This document shows, one piece after another, positions 36,550 through 49,124 of a stretch of 64,000 bases of DNA. The notes beneath the pieces were generated by a model that saw nothing but the letters and a program-made list of their open reading frames with translations, was not told where the DNA came from and made no database searches. The position numbers and the translations under genes were made by a program. The stretch's first letter is position 1; each line of letters starts with the position of its first letter. The stretch is taken from contig JAGMWG010000009.1 of NCBI GenBank assembly GCA_020744225.1, positions 186,001 through 250,000 of the forward strand, in the 5' to 3' direction. The DNA comes from Paraphoma chrysanthemicola. Its lineage: Eukaryota > Ascomycota > Dothideomycetes > Pleosporales > Phaeosphaeriaceae.

Positions 36550-39500
36550 ATGGCACCGCCCAAGCGCAAGCGACCCGACCGCCAATACTCGCAGGACAAC
36601 GAGCGCCCAAGCCCCCATCGCCCGGAGCAGCTGCGCATGGGCTTAAATCACAACCAAAACCACAACCACAACCAGCAGTCGCAGCAAGGCAGCCCGCGCG
36701 GCGGAGGTAACCAGCGGCGCCAGAGCAGGAATGGTGGCCGCGGTGGCTCCAGCGTCCCCCAAAGCCCGAATGTTTCACACGCGTCGCCCACAGCAATGTC
36801 TCCGCCCGCGAACAGCTTCCCATCGAGTCGGCCTTCGCAGGCCACCCACTCTGCGCCCGCCCCGCCGAGCAACCAACCCGCCGCCCCTACAGCCACACGA
36901 GATGTGCCCGAGAGCAATGAGTATCTCACGCCCCAGCGAGTCGCCAGATGGAACGCCGAGGCACGCAGCGCGGTTGTGCAAGCTGCGACTTCTGCGCAGC
37001 GAGACGGCGATGTGCTCACCTTGTCCGTCATATTCCACGAGATCATCGAGGCCGCCCTGGACCACCAGATGGCGGCGACAGAGCTCGGGTCATTAGTACG
37101 GGACATCGTTACCGCACCGTCAGTCGACGATGTCGACCCGGTCTCAACATTCCTCGACACGCTGAGCTCATTAACGCTGGACAAGGACAAGCAGGCGCTC
37201 GCTCAGCAGATGCTCATGGCAACCGACCTTGACGTCTCGCGGATGCGCAACGAGCTCGAGAGTGATCTCCTAGGGTCACTAGGCCTCGTGCGCGACAGCT
37301 TCGGCAAGATGGCCGTCCGCAAAGCCACCCATGCGCTTTATCGCCAGTCCAACTACAACCTTCTACGCGAAGAGACCGAGGGCTACTCGAAGCTCATGAC
37401 GGAATACTTCACCACGGTACAATCGAAGCCGCCCACCCGGGAGTCCATCAACCAGACTTATCAGCGAGTCAACGCTCTCATCGGCGCCTTTGACTTGGAT
37501 ATTGGCCGCGTTCTTGATGTCACATTGGATGTGTTCGCCAACCTGATTGTCAAACACAACAAGTTTTTTGTCAAGCTGCTCAGATCGACCGCGTGGTGGC
37601 CAGAGGTGCGCGGTATGGATGGCATCGAATGGGAAGAGCCGGACGTCAAGACGCTACCTTCATGGGCAGAGCCAGAGTCAGATGTATGGTATTGTTCAGA
37701 AGAAGAGAAGGAAGAGAAAGCGCAGTTGCGCGAGCAACGCGACAAGAAATTTTGGAAACGAGTTGGAGAGCTGGGCGAACGAGCAGGGATCCAGGCCTAC
37801 TTCGAGCTCGGCGCTCGCCGTATTACCACGAACAACCGGCCGCCGGAGCTGACCATCCCCGCTGAAGGCGCGCCACTCTCGAAACAACAAGCAGCAAGGA
37901 AGTGGGCGGACGAGTGGATCGAACAAACCGGAACACTACCTCCGCCAAGCAACGACATTGCAGCCCAGCTCCTCGGATTCAAGCTCCGATTTTATGCTTC
38001 TGATACTCGGGATGCTCAGGATAGCCTTCCCGACAACCTGGTACACCTGGCGGCACTCTTGATCAAGGTCGGGTTCATGTCACTATTGGACCTCTACCCA
38101 CATCTCTATCCACGCGAAGAAGACATGGCTGCGCACAAGGAAAAGCTAATGAAGGCGAAGAAGGAGAAGGAAGCGAAGGAGCGAGGCGCTGTCCGCAACG
38201 CCCTCACCATGTCTGGTGCGTTGCCAGATGACACACCCCCTGGACCACCCGCCGTGTCACGTCTAAGAGATGCCGCCTCCAAGTCCGAATCGGAACGAAG
38301 TACACCTGCCAAGTCTGAAGATGCCGCTGACCGCAAGAACTCTCTGCCTGAACCAGTGGATCAGAAGTATCAACTTCTCAAGAGCTTATTGTGCATTGGT
38401 GCTATCCCGGAATCTCTCTTCATTCTAGGACGGCACCCCTGGCTTATCGATGTCTATCCTGATCTAAACGACCTTCTCTGTCGTATAGCGCATCGGTCTC
38501 TTAGCAAAATGTACGAGGCGACCCGACCGCCTGCTGATCTTGTCCCTGTCGCCGTCAAGGGATCGGGCTTGAAGATTGCGCCACGACCTTGTGATTACAT
38601 CCCTCGGAAGACGCTCAAATGGCCCAAACTCGATGCTCGCGATGCTGGTTTTGTAGGCGGCGAAGATTACAAGTTCTACTGGGAAGAGTGGATCGACAAT
38701 GTCCCCGTTTGTCAGGAGGTGGATGACGTCGTCAAGTTCTGCACCTCTTTCCTCGGTCTACTTGGCCCGGAATGCGGCAGGGACATTGTCCTGTTGACGA
38801 AGATTGTCCGAATCGCTAGGAAAAGCTATGCCGACGATCCATCGGAAACGAATCGAAAGCGCTGGGTTGACTTTTGTGCTACCTTTATTGCTCCCGCGTT
38901 GTCATTCACAGGCAGCAATCCCGGCATTGTTAACGAAGTCTGGGCTCTGATAAAGCACTTCGATACTGCGACGCGCTACAGCATCTACCAACAGTGGTTC
39001 ACCGCCACAAAGCCAGCATCGCTCCGGGCTCAATTCGAGAAGGTCGCTGCAAAGACTAAATACGACCTTGACAGAGTGGCTGCAAGCAACACTAAGGAAT
39101 ATGGCAGAAAGATTGCGAAGATCTCTTACGCGAGCCCGGGCATCGTCTTTCAGTTGACTCTGAAACGCCTCATCAGCTATCCCAACATGATCGACACTTT
39201 GGTCGAGTGTGTGAAATACCTCACGCTCTTGGGATACGACTGCTTGACATGGACACTGGTGAACTTCTTCCTCCGACCCGAGAAGGGCGGAACACAGGAC
39301 GATGGTATGCTGGCTGCTCCTTGGCTCAAGAACATCGCTTCTTTCGTCGGCAAGGCCTACCATAGGCACGCTTTCATGGACCCAACACCTGTGCTTCAGT
39401 ACATTACGCATCAACTACTGCAAACCGAGGGCGAACTGTTCATGCTCGACGTCCTTGAACAGATTCTTCAACACATGGGCGGTATCAGCATTGGTGGCTC

Positions 39501-42500
39501 CCTATCTGAGAACATGATTTTGTCTCTTTGCGCCGGACCCATGCTCCGCAAGTTCGCATACACATTTTACCTAAAGGACAACCGCCATCTGTCTGCATCC
39601 TCTGCGAAGCGACTGGCACGATACCTCAAGGACACAGGCCTTGCACCGCAAATCCTAGTCGCTTTAGCGCAGCACGTCGAAGCCTATGCATACCGGGATG
39701 ACCAGCAAGATGCACCGGACAAAGTTGTGCTGTTCAACCTAGACAAGATGCGCGCCAACTTACTACAGTACCTCGAGTTCCTCCGAAGTTACTTCTCTGA
39801 GGACGACTTCGATAACTTGTTCCCTGGACCCATCGCCATGATCGCTGATTACGGCGTCGAACCTGAAATTGCTTTCACGGTTGCACGAGGTAGCATAGCG
39901 GCCAAAGCGGACGAATCTAGGACCCGGAAGCGACTGGTCCCTCCTCGATCGGAACGCCAATCCAATGGCGACATCGCCATGTCCGACGCCGATGAGAAGA
40001 CTGGAACAAATGGACCTACTGGTCTGCTTACCAACGCCGACAAGGAGAACAAGGATGTTAGCAAGACAGAGGATTCAGAGGATGTGGAGATGAAGGATCT
40101 GTCCGCAACAGATGCTGCATCAGGTGCGCTCGTACCGATCGATACTCACAAGTCGGCCAATCCTGCCATCGAATCTTTGGCGGAGCAGCTGAAGCTCGGA
40201 TTGCCTGAGACATTTGGCGAGCACCCATGCGTGTCCTTCTACATCACGTTCTGGCAATTGTCGCTACCCAACGTTGATCATGAAGGCTTCAAGGACCCTT
40301 ACCGTGGCATAATTGCCCACTACGAGCGAAAATTGCCTCCACCTGTTCCCGAACGACGCGGATACAACCCCAGTGTACCCAGGAAGGAAACAGATGAGAT
40401 GCGTCAAGCAAAGATTGATATCGGCAAGCTGCAGATCGAGGAGCAAGAGGCTATCATGGCAAGCAACCTCACTCAAACCCACTTGCGATTGGAGATGCGG
40501 ACATGGTTCGATGGCGTTCCGATGCTGAATGCACGATCCGACGCACTTCACAGCGCACTGCTCCAGGATTGCTTCATTCCACGAAGCCGCATGTCTTTGG
40601 AGGATGCGCAGTTTGCAGCCGCTATGCTGAAGTTTATGCACAATTCCGGTGTGCCAGGGTTCCGCACAGCTAAGCTTTTGGACCTCCTTTTCAACGCAAA
40701 CAAGCTCGCGTGCATTGTGAGGATGTATTCGGACGACGAGGCGTTCGCTTTTGGCCGCTTCCTCAACAGCATTCTACGGGAGCTGTTCAGATGGCATGAG
40801 AACAAGGACGATGCATATGCCAAATCAGCACATGGTCCGGACAAGAAGCTTCCTGGATTTGGTCGACGCTTTGACTCTGATCGCAACCCGCTTGACCATC
40901 TCCAGTATGCTGACTTCTGCAATCTACTCTACAAGTGGCACAAGGCACTGTTTGCGGCCCTCAAGTCTTGTCTCGACAGCGGCGACTTCCAGCAAATTCG
41001 AAACTCGCTGGTCATTCTCACCGCTTGTTCTGGTAGCTTCCCCAAGGTCGACACCATGGCGCGAGAACTGGAAACAACGATCAGGACCATGTCGAAGGAG
41101 GATCCGCGAGAGGATGTCAAGACAGCTGCTGGGTCGAGTCTTGCCTCCTTCAATAAGCCGATGCAGTCTGAGTGGAAGTTCCGCAATGTAAGTGCACTTA
41201 CCTTGATTAATGCAAGACCGCACGCTAACGAATTGAAGCTCCCTGAACCAGCTGAGACGGCTGTTTCGACAAACGGTACAAATGAGGCTGCCGGTAAGAC
41301 TGGCAAGACTCCTCAACCGTCAGACAGCACCACTGCGAAGCTCAAACCAACAGCACCTGCCTTTAAACCAAGAACCGATACGTAAGTATATCAGCGAGAA
41401 AAACATCAAAACCAGCAACTAAGTCGTGCAGCAGCAATGGTGCATCACGGTCTTCCTCAGAGAAGCTAGATGCAGGCCCACAAGACCGAGCTTCGTCCAC
41501 TCCTGCAGCAACAATTCCGTTAGGCCGTGACAGGGAAATATCAAAGGCTTCGACAGATCGCCCTGACAATCGCTCCGCAGCTACACCCAAGGATGAGACG
41601 GCGACATCGAGATCCAATGCGGGCACTTCTGCACCCCCTGTTCGTGCGTCCCCAGTACCACCGCGTCCAGAAGGTAGAAACACACCCCAACCTGCGGCCG
41701 TCGGTAAGCCCGCGCATATCTTGCCTACGAGGCCTGATCCGCAACCAAACCGATTTCGACAGCCTGATCGTCCTGGGTCTGGGCCTGATCGTCCAATGGA
41801 TTACGGCCAGCACAACCGATATGACAATAGGCCCCCTCCGAACGACTACGGACGCTTGGATCGGCCGGGTGATGCTGCAAGACCGCGCGACGGCTCGCCA
41901 GGTCGACGAGGACGACCTATGACAGGTGGTAGGACCCCCGAGCGACCGCCACTTGCAAATGAGCATCGCGATTGGTCAGTACGAGAGCCCAGGGAGTACG
42001 AAGATCGATCTATGCGTGTCCCTCCGCGAGATGTACGAGATTCGCGAGGCCCGTCTGGCCGGCCAACTACGTGGGAGCCACGAGATGCGAGGGACGTAGG
42101 CTATCCGCGTGATAGACCCGATTCGCGCGGACAGGCCGCACCTCCGGTGATGGACACGCGTCGAATCGCGTCAAGCTCATCGCTTGCTCATGACCACAAC
42201 TCGCATAGACACGAGCTACCTCCGTCACACTCCCACCATGGCCAAGAGCGGAACGATCATGGGCCTTCGCGCCCGTCACCAGCTGCAACTTCGCCCACCG
42301 CCGAAGGCCCCACCGTCAATCCAGCGCGTGCAGCATTGATCAACCAGGAACAACATGGCCGACCGGAGCCTTCTAGGCCGGATCGTGATGGTCGTCGAGA
42401 CCGCATTTCGCGGCCTCAATCGCCGCGACGAGGTGAAGAGAGACGGGGCGAAGAGCGCTATGCAGACGAGCGCGGTCTGTCTGGGTATCATGGTCGAAAT

Positions 42501-43718
42501 GAGATGCCGCGAGACCACCGAGATGAGCGCGGGCCGCCACCGCTACCTCATCCTAGCGCTCGCAACGGGCGAGATGAACCAGGTACAAGCACACCAACAG
42601 GTCCTCGTGGTGGAAGGAATGAGCCCCCTTCGCCTGCTGGCGCCTCTCGCGAGATGTTCCAGCCTCCGCGACCATCAAGAGGTGCTCAGGACCCCAACTA
42701 CGGCCGGCTCAATCAACCATCGGAGTCGATGCCACCATCAGGACCCAGGAGCGACCGACCGCAGTCGCAGCCACAGCAATCGGTAGCCCCTCCACCATCA
42801 GGTCCAGCATCATCTACTGCTGTAGGCATCCATCCAAGCCGAATGAACAACATAGATCGTGCACCTGCGGGGCCCGCTCTGCAGACCAACATGCCTCCGA
42901 GTGGGCCACGCGGATCTGGTCGAGCGGCCCAGGGATCCCTGCCATCACCTTCGAGCAGAGGTCCTCCAACGGGACCTGCTGGAAATGATCGGGGTCCCAG
43001 AGGTCGAAATGCACTGGGCGCAGTCAACAACATCCTAACTCAGAATGCACCGCCTCCGGATCTTCGCACCAACGATCGTTCAGCAACAGGACCAAATCCA
43101 CCCGTGCGCGGTCGCGGCTCTACGCGCGCAAATGGCCCCCCTGAGACGGCTGGTGGCACGTCGAGCCCGATGCCACCACCATCTCAACATGGTACACCCA
43201 GCTCTCGCAGTGAAGGGCAGCACGGCAGGTCCAATAGGATGGACAATCCGGCAGGGCGGATGGAAGGTCCACCTGTAGAGGAAGGCAGACTGGAGTCTCG
43301 TGGACACCGAGACAGCAGGCGTGGAGAGCGCTCTGGGCGCGAGCGATCTCACTCTCCTGATCGCGCTGATCGGCGCCCCGAGGAGCGAAGCGGGCGCAAC
43401 GGACCACCACGTGTGGAAGGAGAGGAGCGAGGCTCAGAGCGCGATCGCGGCAGCGGTCGTGAAAAGCGCGGCAGCGACCGAGAAAGCAGCAGCCGTCGAG
43501 AACGCGAGCGAGAAGGAGAACGTTCTGCACGCGAGCCACGAGAATCGCGTGACGGCAGCAGACGGGAACGCGGCTCCCGAGATGATGGCCGACCTTCTGG
43601 ACGCGAAGATCGAAGGAGCCGAGGAGGAGCAGTAGCAGGAGCAGACGATGGCAGGAAGCGTGCACGTGACCCACAAGACCAGGGCCAGGGGCACGGCGAC
43701 CCGAAACGGCGACGATAG
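36550..43718 (+). CDS. THO2: THO complex subunit 2 (mRNA export)
   Basis: The preferred model has three exons: 36550-41187, 41239-41381 and 41432-43718, about 2355 residues. Tho2 is the large scaffold of THO/TREX, coupling transcription elongation with mRNP assembly and export. The N-terminal ~100 residues are Gln/Asn/Pro-rich, after a basic MAPPKRKRPDRQ start. The helical THO2 region covers about residues 110-1540 (for example DLYPHLYPREEDM, HRSLSKMYEATRPP, LGPECGRDIVLLTKI, LARYLKDTG, EHPCVSFYITFWQLSLP, WHKALFAALKSCLDSGDF and NSLVILT). The last ~800 residues are a disordered Pro/Arg/Gly/Ser/Asp tail with many RG, RS and RER dipeptides, ending KRRR, suited to RNA binding. The 41188-41238 segment is a stop-free intron of 51 nt; skipping its removal would insert 17 residues. 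The 41382-41431 intron is certain from the frame change. Confidence 0.93.
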
Positions 43719-44744
43719 ACGCATCATTGGACCGATATAAGCATTGTTAAGGGATGGAATTTGCATTGCATGGCGTTTGGGGCATCACGATACCCCGAGT
43801 TGATCGACTCGAGAGCGAAAATTTGGGATGGAGCATTTAGCATGGCGCATTTCCTTTCCACTTGGTCTTCGGACCGGATCATATAGTTTAGTTGGCAATA
43901 CTTCGAGGTCCTTGGCTGAGCGCCTTTTGAGTCGTTTTGATATGTTTGTATGAATAGAAATGAATGTCGCTAGGTAGAAAGCGACGCGATATTGAAATCT
44001 CAAGGAATCAAGGATTTTCGCACTACCGCAGACTCCTCACGTTGTGAATTCAGTCGTTAACCCAGGTTGTGGAACCTTCTACGCAATTTTGTAAATGAAC
44101 TTAACACCGACGAAGCGTCTCAACAATGACCCATGAGACGTGATTCACAAGCGGACGAAAATTAAACACCACGGACACAAAAATTCCTGGATGTATGACG
44201 TAGGATCGGACCTATTGGGTGATTAAAAATCATTCTTGCCAAGTCCGACAAATCGCACCAATCACGTCTTTGACGCACGACAAAGTCCTACTTCCGCAAC
44301 GGGCGTAATGTGGATGCTGACTCAAGGCCGATTAGACAGCAAGACCCCAACAAGCTTTTTCGCTTCGCGTACCTCGCAACATGGTTGTGCACTTGGGCTG
44401 GGGCACAAAACGCCGAGTGGCTGGCCAATCAGTGCATGTGGATCTGGACTGGCAGCCCTATGGGTTGCGCCAAGGTGATTTGTAACAACAGCGCAGGCTG
44501 CTTGGTGAGATGCTGTGCTTACGTGCGGGAGTGGACGAATAGCGTTGGGGTGAGTACTTGTGGAGAGTGCTTCGGAGAGGGAATAAGTATGGGCTGTGGT
44601 CGTGGTGGTAAGGAGGTGTTCAGATCAGTTCATTTCATCCTCAATTGTCTTGATCACCCAAGTTCCCTCATCTAGACACATAGTCCTATCCGTCAAAATT
44701 CGTCGTCGAATCACCGTCTGAGGTACACTTGAAGCACGCCAATC
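43719..44744. promoter_or_regulatory. Intergenic between THO2 and the MFS gene
   Basis: About 1 kb holding the THO2 3' end and the MFS transporter promoter. No gene is supported; the 121-codon frame at 44310-44675 (+) has a Cys/Trp-rich composition without a known domain. Confidence 0.45.
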
Positions 44745-46610
44745 ATGTCTGCCCTCATCCGGGACGCCCCTATTGGGCAAATCATCAGATATGTTACGGG
44801 CAATCGATACCTTCTCTACCCCGAAGAACAGCCCGACTTCCAGATCCCAGCAGCATACAATCGTCACACTCGTCCACTACCAAAGCGTCTCTCGACCTCT
44901 TCGACAGCAGCACCTCCCGTCGTCGAGTCTGAGGGTCCTCCCGTCGAAGAAGTCGTCTACCCCGACCCCGAAACTGTCCTCGAGAATGAAAAAGAAGACA
45001 CTGCCAGCGAAGATGAGCAGACGGAGCTTGAGAAGGTCCAGACAGCACGCACACAACATACCATGAGGACACAAATCTCCCGTGTGGGCACAAGAACAGC
45101 ACTTTCAAAGTCCATCTCAAGAGCAGATCTCGAGCAACAATTCTCGCTTGCTTCTGTCGAGCGCGGGCCCTCGCGACCCATCGAGCCCGAGACACTGGAC
45201 GATGGCACTATATTGGTTGATTGGTATGCCACTGATGATACCGACAACCCGCAGAACTGGGCTTTTGGCAAGAAGATCATCGTCCTGCTTCAGATCCTCA
45301 TGTACACCATGGGCGTCTACATGGGCTCGGCAATCTACTCGCCCAGCATCCCCGGCGTGATGGAGCGCTTCGGCGTCGAAATCGGAGCTGCGAGTCTTGG
45401 TCTGTCGATGTATGTTCTCGCGTACGGTATCGGGCCACTACTTTTCTCGCCGCTGAGTGAAATTCCTATCATCGGACGGAATCCCCCGTACATCATCAGC
45501 TACGCGATCTTTGTTATCCTGCTCGTTCCTACGGCGCTCGTGGACAACTTCGCTGGCTTGATTGTGCTTCGCTTCTTGCAAGGTTTCTTCGGTAGCCCGT
45601 GTCTCGCCACCGGCGGCGCAACACTTCAAGACGTATACTCCCTCATCAAACTACCATATGTCTTGAGTTTGTGGGCTTTCGCCGCGACGTGCGGTCCCGC
45701 ATTAGGCCCGATTATCAGCGGATTTAGCGTTGCGGCCAAAAACTGGCGTTGGAGTTTGTGGGAGATGCTCTGGATGAATGGTCCAATCTTCCTATGTCTA
45801 TTCTTCTTCCTCCCCGAGACATCCTCGGCCACAATCCTCCTCCGCCGCGCCCAACGTCTCCGCAAATTAACCGGCGACCAAGGCCTCAAATCCCAGAGCG
45901 AAATCGACCAAGCCAATCTCACACCCCGTGACGTCGCCATCGAAGCCCTCTGGCGCCCGTTCCAACTCATGCTTCTCGACCCCAGTATCGCCTTCACAGC
46001 AATCTACACAGCCATCATCTACGGAATCTTCTACTCCTTCTTCGAAGCCTTCCCGCTCGTCTACAACGAAATGTACGGCTTCAACCTCGGTGAATTGGGA
46101 CTTACATTCCTCTCCGTCACTGTTGGTGTGATTATCGCGATTACTTGGTACTGGTGGTACATCTACGCCATCGTCGAGCCGTCAATCCGTCTCCACGGCC
46201 TCGGGAGCCCTGAACGCCGCCTCATCCCCGCGCTCTACGTCACGTTCCTCGTGCCCATTGGCCTATTCATCTTCGGGTGGACGAGTCGCTCAGACGTACA
46301 CTGGATCGTATCGTGTGTGGGTATCGTGATCACCACGATTGGCATCTTCCTCATCATCCAGTGTATATTCCTGTACTTGCCGCTTGTATATCCGCAGTAC
46401 GCGGCGAGTTTATTCGCGGGTAACGATTTCGGGCGGAGTGCGCTTGCGGCCGGCGCGATTCATTTTAGTTATCCGCTTTTCCACAATTTGGGCGTGGATA
46501 GGGGAATTACGCTGTTGGCGGGGTTGACGGTGGGTTGTAGTTTTGGTGTGTATGTGTTGTTCTTCTTTGGAGAGAGGTTGAGGGCGAAGAGCAGGTTTGC
46601 GGCGAAATAA
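44745..46610 (+). CDS. MFS multidrug transporter, DHA1 family
   Basis: A single exon of 621 residues. The hydrophilic N-terminal region (about 1-165) is acidic (EKEDTASEDEQTELEK) and ends in the DHA1 pre-TM element WYATDDTDNPQNWAFGKK. Twelve predicted membrane segments follow, with a motif A-like GPLLFSPLSEIPIIGRNPPY, a motif B-like RFLQGFFGSPCLATGG and motif C-like AATCGPALGPIISGF. This is the FLR1/MDR1/TPO1 type of fungal H+-antiporter exporting drugs, polyamines or natural products at the plasma membrane. Arg in ANWRWSLWEM-like loop (AKNWRWSLWEM) is typical of the group. Substrate unknown. It is convergent with the OYE-type reductase and sits at one end of an MFS/OYE/GMC trio. Confidence 0.92.
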   Translation: MSALIRDAPIGQIIRYVTGNRYLLYPEEQPDFQIPAAYNRHTRPLPKRLSTSSTAAPPVVESEGPPVEEVVYPDPETVLENEKEDTASEDEQTELEKVQTARTQHTMRTQISRVGTRTALSKSISRADLEQQFSLASVERGPSRPIEPETLDDGTILVDWYATDDTDNPQNWAFGKKIIVLLQILMYTMGVYMGSAIYSPSIPGVMERFGVEIGAASLGLSMYVLAYGIGPLLFSPLSEIPIIGRNPPYIISYAIFVILLVPTALVDNFAGLIVLRFLQGFFGSPCLATGGATLQDVYSLIKLPYVLSLWAFAATCGPALGPIISGFSVAAKNWRWSLWEMLWMNGPIFLCLFFFLPETSSATILLRRAQRLRKLTGDQGLKSQSEIDQANLTPRDVAIEALWRPFQLMLLDPSIAFTAIYTAIIYGIFYSFFEAFPLVYNEMYGFNLGELGLTFLSVTVGVIIAITWYWWYIYAIVEPSIRLHGLGSPERRLIPALYVTFLVPIGLFIFGWTSRSDVHWIVSCVGIVITTIGIFLIIQCIFLYLPLVYPQYAASLFAGNDFGRSALAAGAIHFSYPLFHNLGVDRGITLLAGLTVGCSFGVYVLFFFGERLRAKSRFAAK

Positions 46611-47153
46611 GCCTGTAATGCTTGGGATGGGCAACGGAGAGGGGATGAGGTTGGTGGAGGCTGTAATGTTTCGCATAATGCGATGTGGTGTGATCTTTTG
46701 GCAAGGCGTTTCGGTTGGGATACCCATCATGAGAGATGAAATATAGCTTCATCGTAATAAAAGTTTGTCTGAAAATTGCAATGGCCCTGATGATCATGCT
46801 TCGTACTAGCCAATCACTTGAATGCAGAGCGATGACCAAGCTCGTGCGGGACAGTGCATGCATACCCTAGAGGGATGCATACTCGGCTCGCTGCTGTCCT
46901 TTAGTCATGCTGACTGACGGTGATAAGGTTTGGTGCGTGCATATAGCGAGACAAGCAAGGGTCCCAATTCAGTAGACGATGCGAAGCTGGTTTATCGGTG
47001 AGAGGTAAGCTTGAATCACGAACATCAGTTGCCAGCGAACAAAAAAAGTGCGTTGGTCGTACTGTACATTTCTATTGAATGTATAACGCTACAATCTATC
47101 GATGCCTTCTAGGTCTGATATTCTAAACTCAACCATGTTGACGATATCACACT
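46611..47153. other. Intergenic between convergent MFS and OYE genes
   Basis: About 0.54 kb of 3' flanks. No gene or repeat is seen. Confidence 0.5.
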
Positions 47154-48503
47154 CTACACCTTCTTCGCCGCACTTCCATAAGGCACGGCCTCTAAACTCT
47201 CAATATCCACATACCCATACTTAGAGCCCTCCTTATCCTCCGCTAGCCCCTTCTGCCACTTCTCTACATCCTTCTGGAACGCCTTCAAATTGCTCTCATC
47301 ACTGAGATCAATTGGCTGCTGGTCCTTGCCCAGCTGTCGAATCTGCGTTCCGGCCGCAACATTCGTCATTCCGAAGTCATTATCATCCGTCAACTGATCG
47401 ATCGCCGCGTCCACCTCGCCAGCAATGATCTGACGTGGCAGTTCCGGCTCCAGGCACACGGGGCGCGCAAGACCCACGCCATCGACAGTTTGCAGCGCGT
47501 CGACCATAGCCGACGCGGATTTCAGGCCGCCGGTAATGTACGTGCGGGTCTTTGTCAGAGATGGTGTAATTTTCTCGGCAAACTCGAGGAAGAAGGCTTC
47601 GCGCTTCTTGGTAGATTCGCGCTGGTGTCCGAATGCAAGCTTCTCATATGTTCCGCCAGATAGCTCGACAAAGTCGAATGTGTTGTCTTCGAGCAGTTTG
47701 CATAGGGTGGCGGCTTCTTGCGTGTCGAATCCCTTTTCTTGGAACTCGACGCTATTAAGCTTGATGCCCAGGACGAAACCAGAGGAGGTGCGCTTGCGGA
47801 TTTCCTGACCGATCTCGGTGATGATGCGTGCGCGGTTCTCGAGGGAGCCGCCATACTTGTCGGTGCGACGGTTGGTTGACGGGGACAAGAACTGTGCAAG
47901 GAGGTAGCCGTGGGCGCCATGGAGTTGGATACCATCGTATCCGGCCTTCTCGAGATACTCGGCGGAGTGCGCGAAACCTTCGATAATGTTCTTGATGTCT
48001 TCATCGGTAGCCGCGCGAGGCTTTTCGAAGGTCATGCCCATTACATTACCCTCGAGTTGGACGTCTGATGCGGAGATGGGGTGTTTTTGAATGTGCGATG
48101 CGACCTGTCGTCCGGGATGGCTGACTTGGCCGACGATCAAGGAGCCATGCTTCTTTGATTGAGTCGCGAGTTCCTTGAAAGCTTCGAATCGTTCGCCCTC
48201 ATATGGTGCTCCACGAGGAATGATTGGGTTTCCGGCCGCCTCAAGATGGTCATATTCGATCATGAGGTTACCAGTCAATATAACGCCGAACTCGCCCTCA
48301 CCCCATCGTCGGTAAACGTTGATGAGATTCTTAGACGGGATGCCGCGAGCCTCAAGATTCTTTGGATCCCAGGAAGAAAGTCGCTCCGTCATTGCACCCT
48401 TCAAGAACCGATTCTGTGCGGTTTTCTTGGCGAACTCGAAGTTCAATGGCTTGCCCAAGGGCGAGACATCCTTGTGCTCTGCTTGATACCTGCGAGGACC
48501 CAT
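47154..48503 (-). CDS. NADH:flavin oxidoreductase, Old Yellow Enzyme family
   Basis: A single exon of 449 residues with a start in good context (ATC-ATG-GGT). It is a TIM-barrel FMN enzyme: TAQNRFLKGAMTERL near the FMN-binding N terminus, VGQVSHPGRQ, the active-site pair in GIQLHGAHGYLLAQFLSP, the signature NRRTDKYGGSLENRARI, and the phosphate-binding YITGGLKSASAM...DGVGLARP. This subgroup resembles bacterial/fungal NADH oxidase-like OYEs (2,4-dienoyl-CoA reductase side) rather than yeast Oye2. Such enzymes reduce activated C=C bonds. The C-terminal 80 residues (GTQIRQLGKDQQPIDLSD) are an added helical region common in fungal members. No iron-sulphur cysteine cluster is seen, so it is a short, one-domain form. 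Physiological substrate unknown. Confidence 0.93.
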   Translation of the reverse strand: MGPRRYQAEHKDVSPLGKPLNFEFAKKTAQNRFLKGAMTERLSSWDPKNLEARGIPSKNLINVYRRWGEGEFGVILTGNLMIEYDHLEAAGNPIIPRGAPYEGERFEAFKELATQSKKHGSLIVGQVSHPGRQVASHIQKHPISASDVQLEGNVMGMTFEKPRAATDEDIKNIIEGFAHSAEYLEKAGYDGIQLHGAHGYLLAQFLSPSTNRRTDKYGGSLENRARIITEIGQEIRKRTSSGFVLGIKLNSVEFQEKGFDTQEAATLCKLLEDNTFDFVELSGGTYEKLAFGHQRESTKKREAFFLEFAEKITPSLTKTRTYITGGLKSASAMVDALQTVDGVGLARPVCLEPELPRQIIAGEVDAAIDQLTDDNDFGMTNVAAGTQIRQLGKDQQPIDLSDESNLKAFQKDVEKWQKGLAEDKEGSKYGYVDIESLEAVPYGSAAKKV

Positions 48504-49124
48504 GATTATATATGTGACGTAGAAGTTGTAAAAGAAAGGTGTGAGTGTAATTGTTTACGTGAGAGTGTTGACTTTTACAGATCCAGCACAGCACGACTTT
48601 TCACAGTCTATATACCCTCTTTTGTCACGCCAGTAGCTCAGACATTGCATTTCTAAGCGCTTGCAAGCAATGACCCGGTAGTTACCACAATTGCTCCATG
48701 CCGACGTCATGAAAGCCAATGGCGAAGCACGCTAAGCGGGGGTATGTCGGCCAAAGTAACCTCTATAGAGAGCCAATGCACTACAGAATCCGATGTCTGT
48801 GGACAGCCGCGGCAAAAATCGATCGGAGTACCTCTCCGATGTTCTATGGGGATGCTAGTCGTCGGTGAGGTTCCCGGAAGTGGTCTGGCTGGGTGGCGTT
48901 GACAAAGCGTCATGATCTGAACTTGGGCGGTCCGGCCCGAGGTTGTTCCAGTTCCTTCTGCGCGTAAAGACTGCAGGTACAGCGTCAACAATGCTCAAGT
49001 CATTGAAGAAACTCGACATCACAATTCGAGAAGAAAAACTAGGAGTATGCTCGCTTCAATTAGCCAGTTCGGGTTTGCCCAAGTCAGGCACGATATGAAT
49101 GCAGCATCTACGACTTTTTGACAA
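48504..49124. promoter_or_regulatory. Upstream region of the OYE gene
   Basis: About 0.62 kb between two minus-strand genes: promoter of the OYE gene and 3' flank of the GMC gene. No gene is supported. Confidence 0.4.

Noticed and set aside
48504..49124. OYE and GMC genes read as an operon-like unit
   Set aside because: Although on the same strand, they are 0.6 kb apart, and fungal genes normally have their own promoters.
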